Shown here piece by piece: positions 41,132-41,293 of a DNA stretch of 41,293 nucleotides. Made by a program: the position numbers and the translations under genes. Location of the stretch: positions 1 through 41,293 of the forward strand of contig NZ_CAKKMF010000041.1 in the NCBI RefSeq assembly GCF_918697925.1, written 5' to 3'. The DNA comes from Arthrobacter sp. Bi26. Lineage in GTDB: Bacteria > Actinomycetota > Actinomycetes > Actinomycetales > Micrococcaceae. The notes under the pieces are model-generated. The model ran no database searches. It saw only the letters and a list, made by a program, of their open reading frames with translations, and was not told where the DNA came from. Position 1 is the first letter of the stretch, and each line of letters starts with the position of its first letter.

Positions 41132-41293
41132 GTGACTGAGTCTTCTGCCACGGAGGTCATGGAAGCCGGAGGTTCAGCCCAGGCGAGGGACTTGACGGTG
41201 AGCTCGGTTGTCGTGGGCTGTCGGACTCACAAATCGCCGGCAGCATCGGCGACGCCCGGAATCGACCCGGCGCCCACGAAGCCGATCCAGCCC
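41132..41293 (+). CDS. Start of an unidentified gene (runs off the window)
   Basis: A GTG at 41132 follows the good ribosome-binding site GGGAGG. The frame (MTESSATEVMEAGGSAQA if the GTG is read as Met) stays open to the window end, 54 codons. An operator candidate lies just upstream, so this may be the first gene of another unit in the TetR regulon. The latter half looks low in structure and no family is recognised. It could be a fragment or contain a frameshift. Confidence 0.4.
   Translation, partial: MTESSATEVMEAGGSAQARDLTVSSVVVGCRTHKSPAASATPGIDPAPTKPIQP

Noticed and set aside
1..41293. tRNA, rRNA and CRISPR arrays
   Set aside because: No cloverleaf, rRNA-like segment or regularly spaced repeat array was noticed on reading both strands, though a covariance-model search was not possible.

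Overview
The window looks like a catabolic accessory region from a high-GC actinobacterium of the Arthrobacter/Paenarthrobacter type (Micrococcaceae). The grounds are GC-rich codon use with many GTG and TTG starts, an eroded mycothiol-dependent formaldehyde dehydrogenase, an IS481-type element end, a hexulose-phosphate synthase/isomerase pair, and a dense set of aromatic-catabolism families. The genus is inferred from this gene content and was not tested by alignment.

Layout. (1) 1-207: right end of an IS481-type element, next to a strong palindrome (226-250) and a short ORF cut at the element end. (2) 575-6897, module A: on the minus strand a GcoA-like cytochrome P450, a [2Fe-2S] ferredoxin, a ferredoxin reductase and an MHS-type transporter, followed by a broken S-(hydroxymethyl)mycothiol dehydrogenase; a divergent LysR regulator. 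(3) 6898-8522: debris, namely an FAH-RraA fusion missing its N-terminal domain and frameshifted, and a truncated GntR. (4) 8523-14240, module B: a second LysR, a divergent LigM-like tetrahydrofolate-dependent O-demethylase, a second MHS transporter, PurU and FolD. (5) 14241-15000: debris with an FCD-type GntR fragment. (6) 15001-16941, module C: RuMP enzymes Phi and Hps and two small overlapping unknown genes. (7) 17073 to the window end, module D: a large regulon that appears to be controlled by a TetR repressor (40226-40804). It holds a flavin monooxygenase, an extradiol dioxygenase, two FAH-fold hydrolases, a leaderless periplasmic-binding-fold protein, a cupin, acetoacetyl-CoA synthetase, an aldehyde dehydrogenase, an ornithine-cyclodeaminase-like protein with a DapA-like aldolase, an AAHS-type transporter, a ribose-type ABC importer with two permeases, an Old Yellow Enzyme, a PaaI thioesterase and a thiolase. 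A debris stretch with a DoxX pseudogene (28914-30250) sits inside it.

How the parts fit. Modules A and B look like two mechanistically different O-demethylation systems for methoxylated aromatics. The P450 would release formaldehyde, which Hps/Phi can assimilate. The LigM-like enzyme would make 5-methyl-THF, which FolD and PurU (with a MetF not in this window) could turn into formate plus THF. Module D reads as uptake, ring hydroxylation, extradiol ring cleavage, FAH hydrolysis and clearance of acetoacetate or acyl-CoA through acetoacetyl-CoA synthetase and thiolase. An 11-bp element TACG-NNN-CGTA (four exact and several one-mismatch copies) lies upstream of almost every module D transcription unit and of the tetR gene itself. 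It is the best candidate for the operator of this apparently undescribed pathway. The substrate cannot be read from the sequence.
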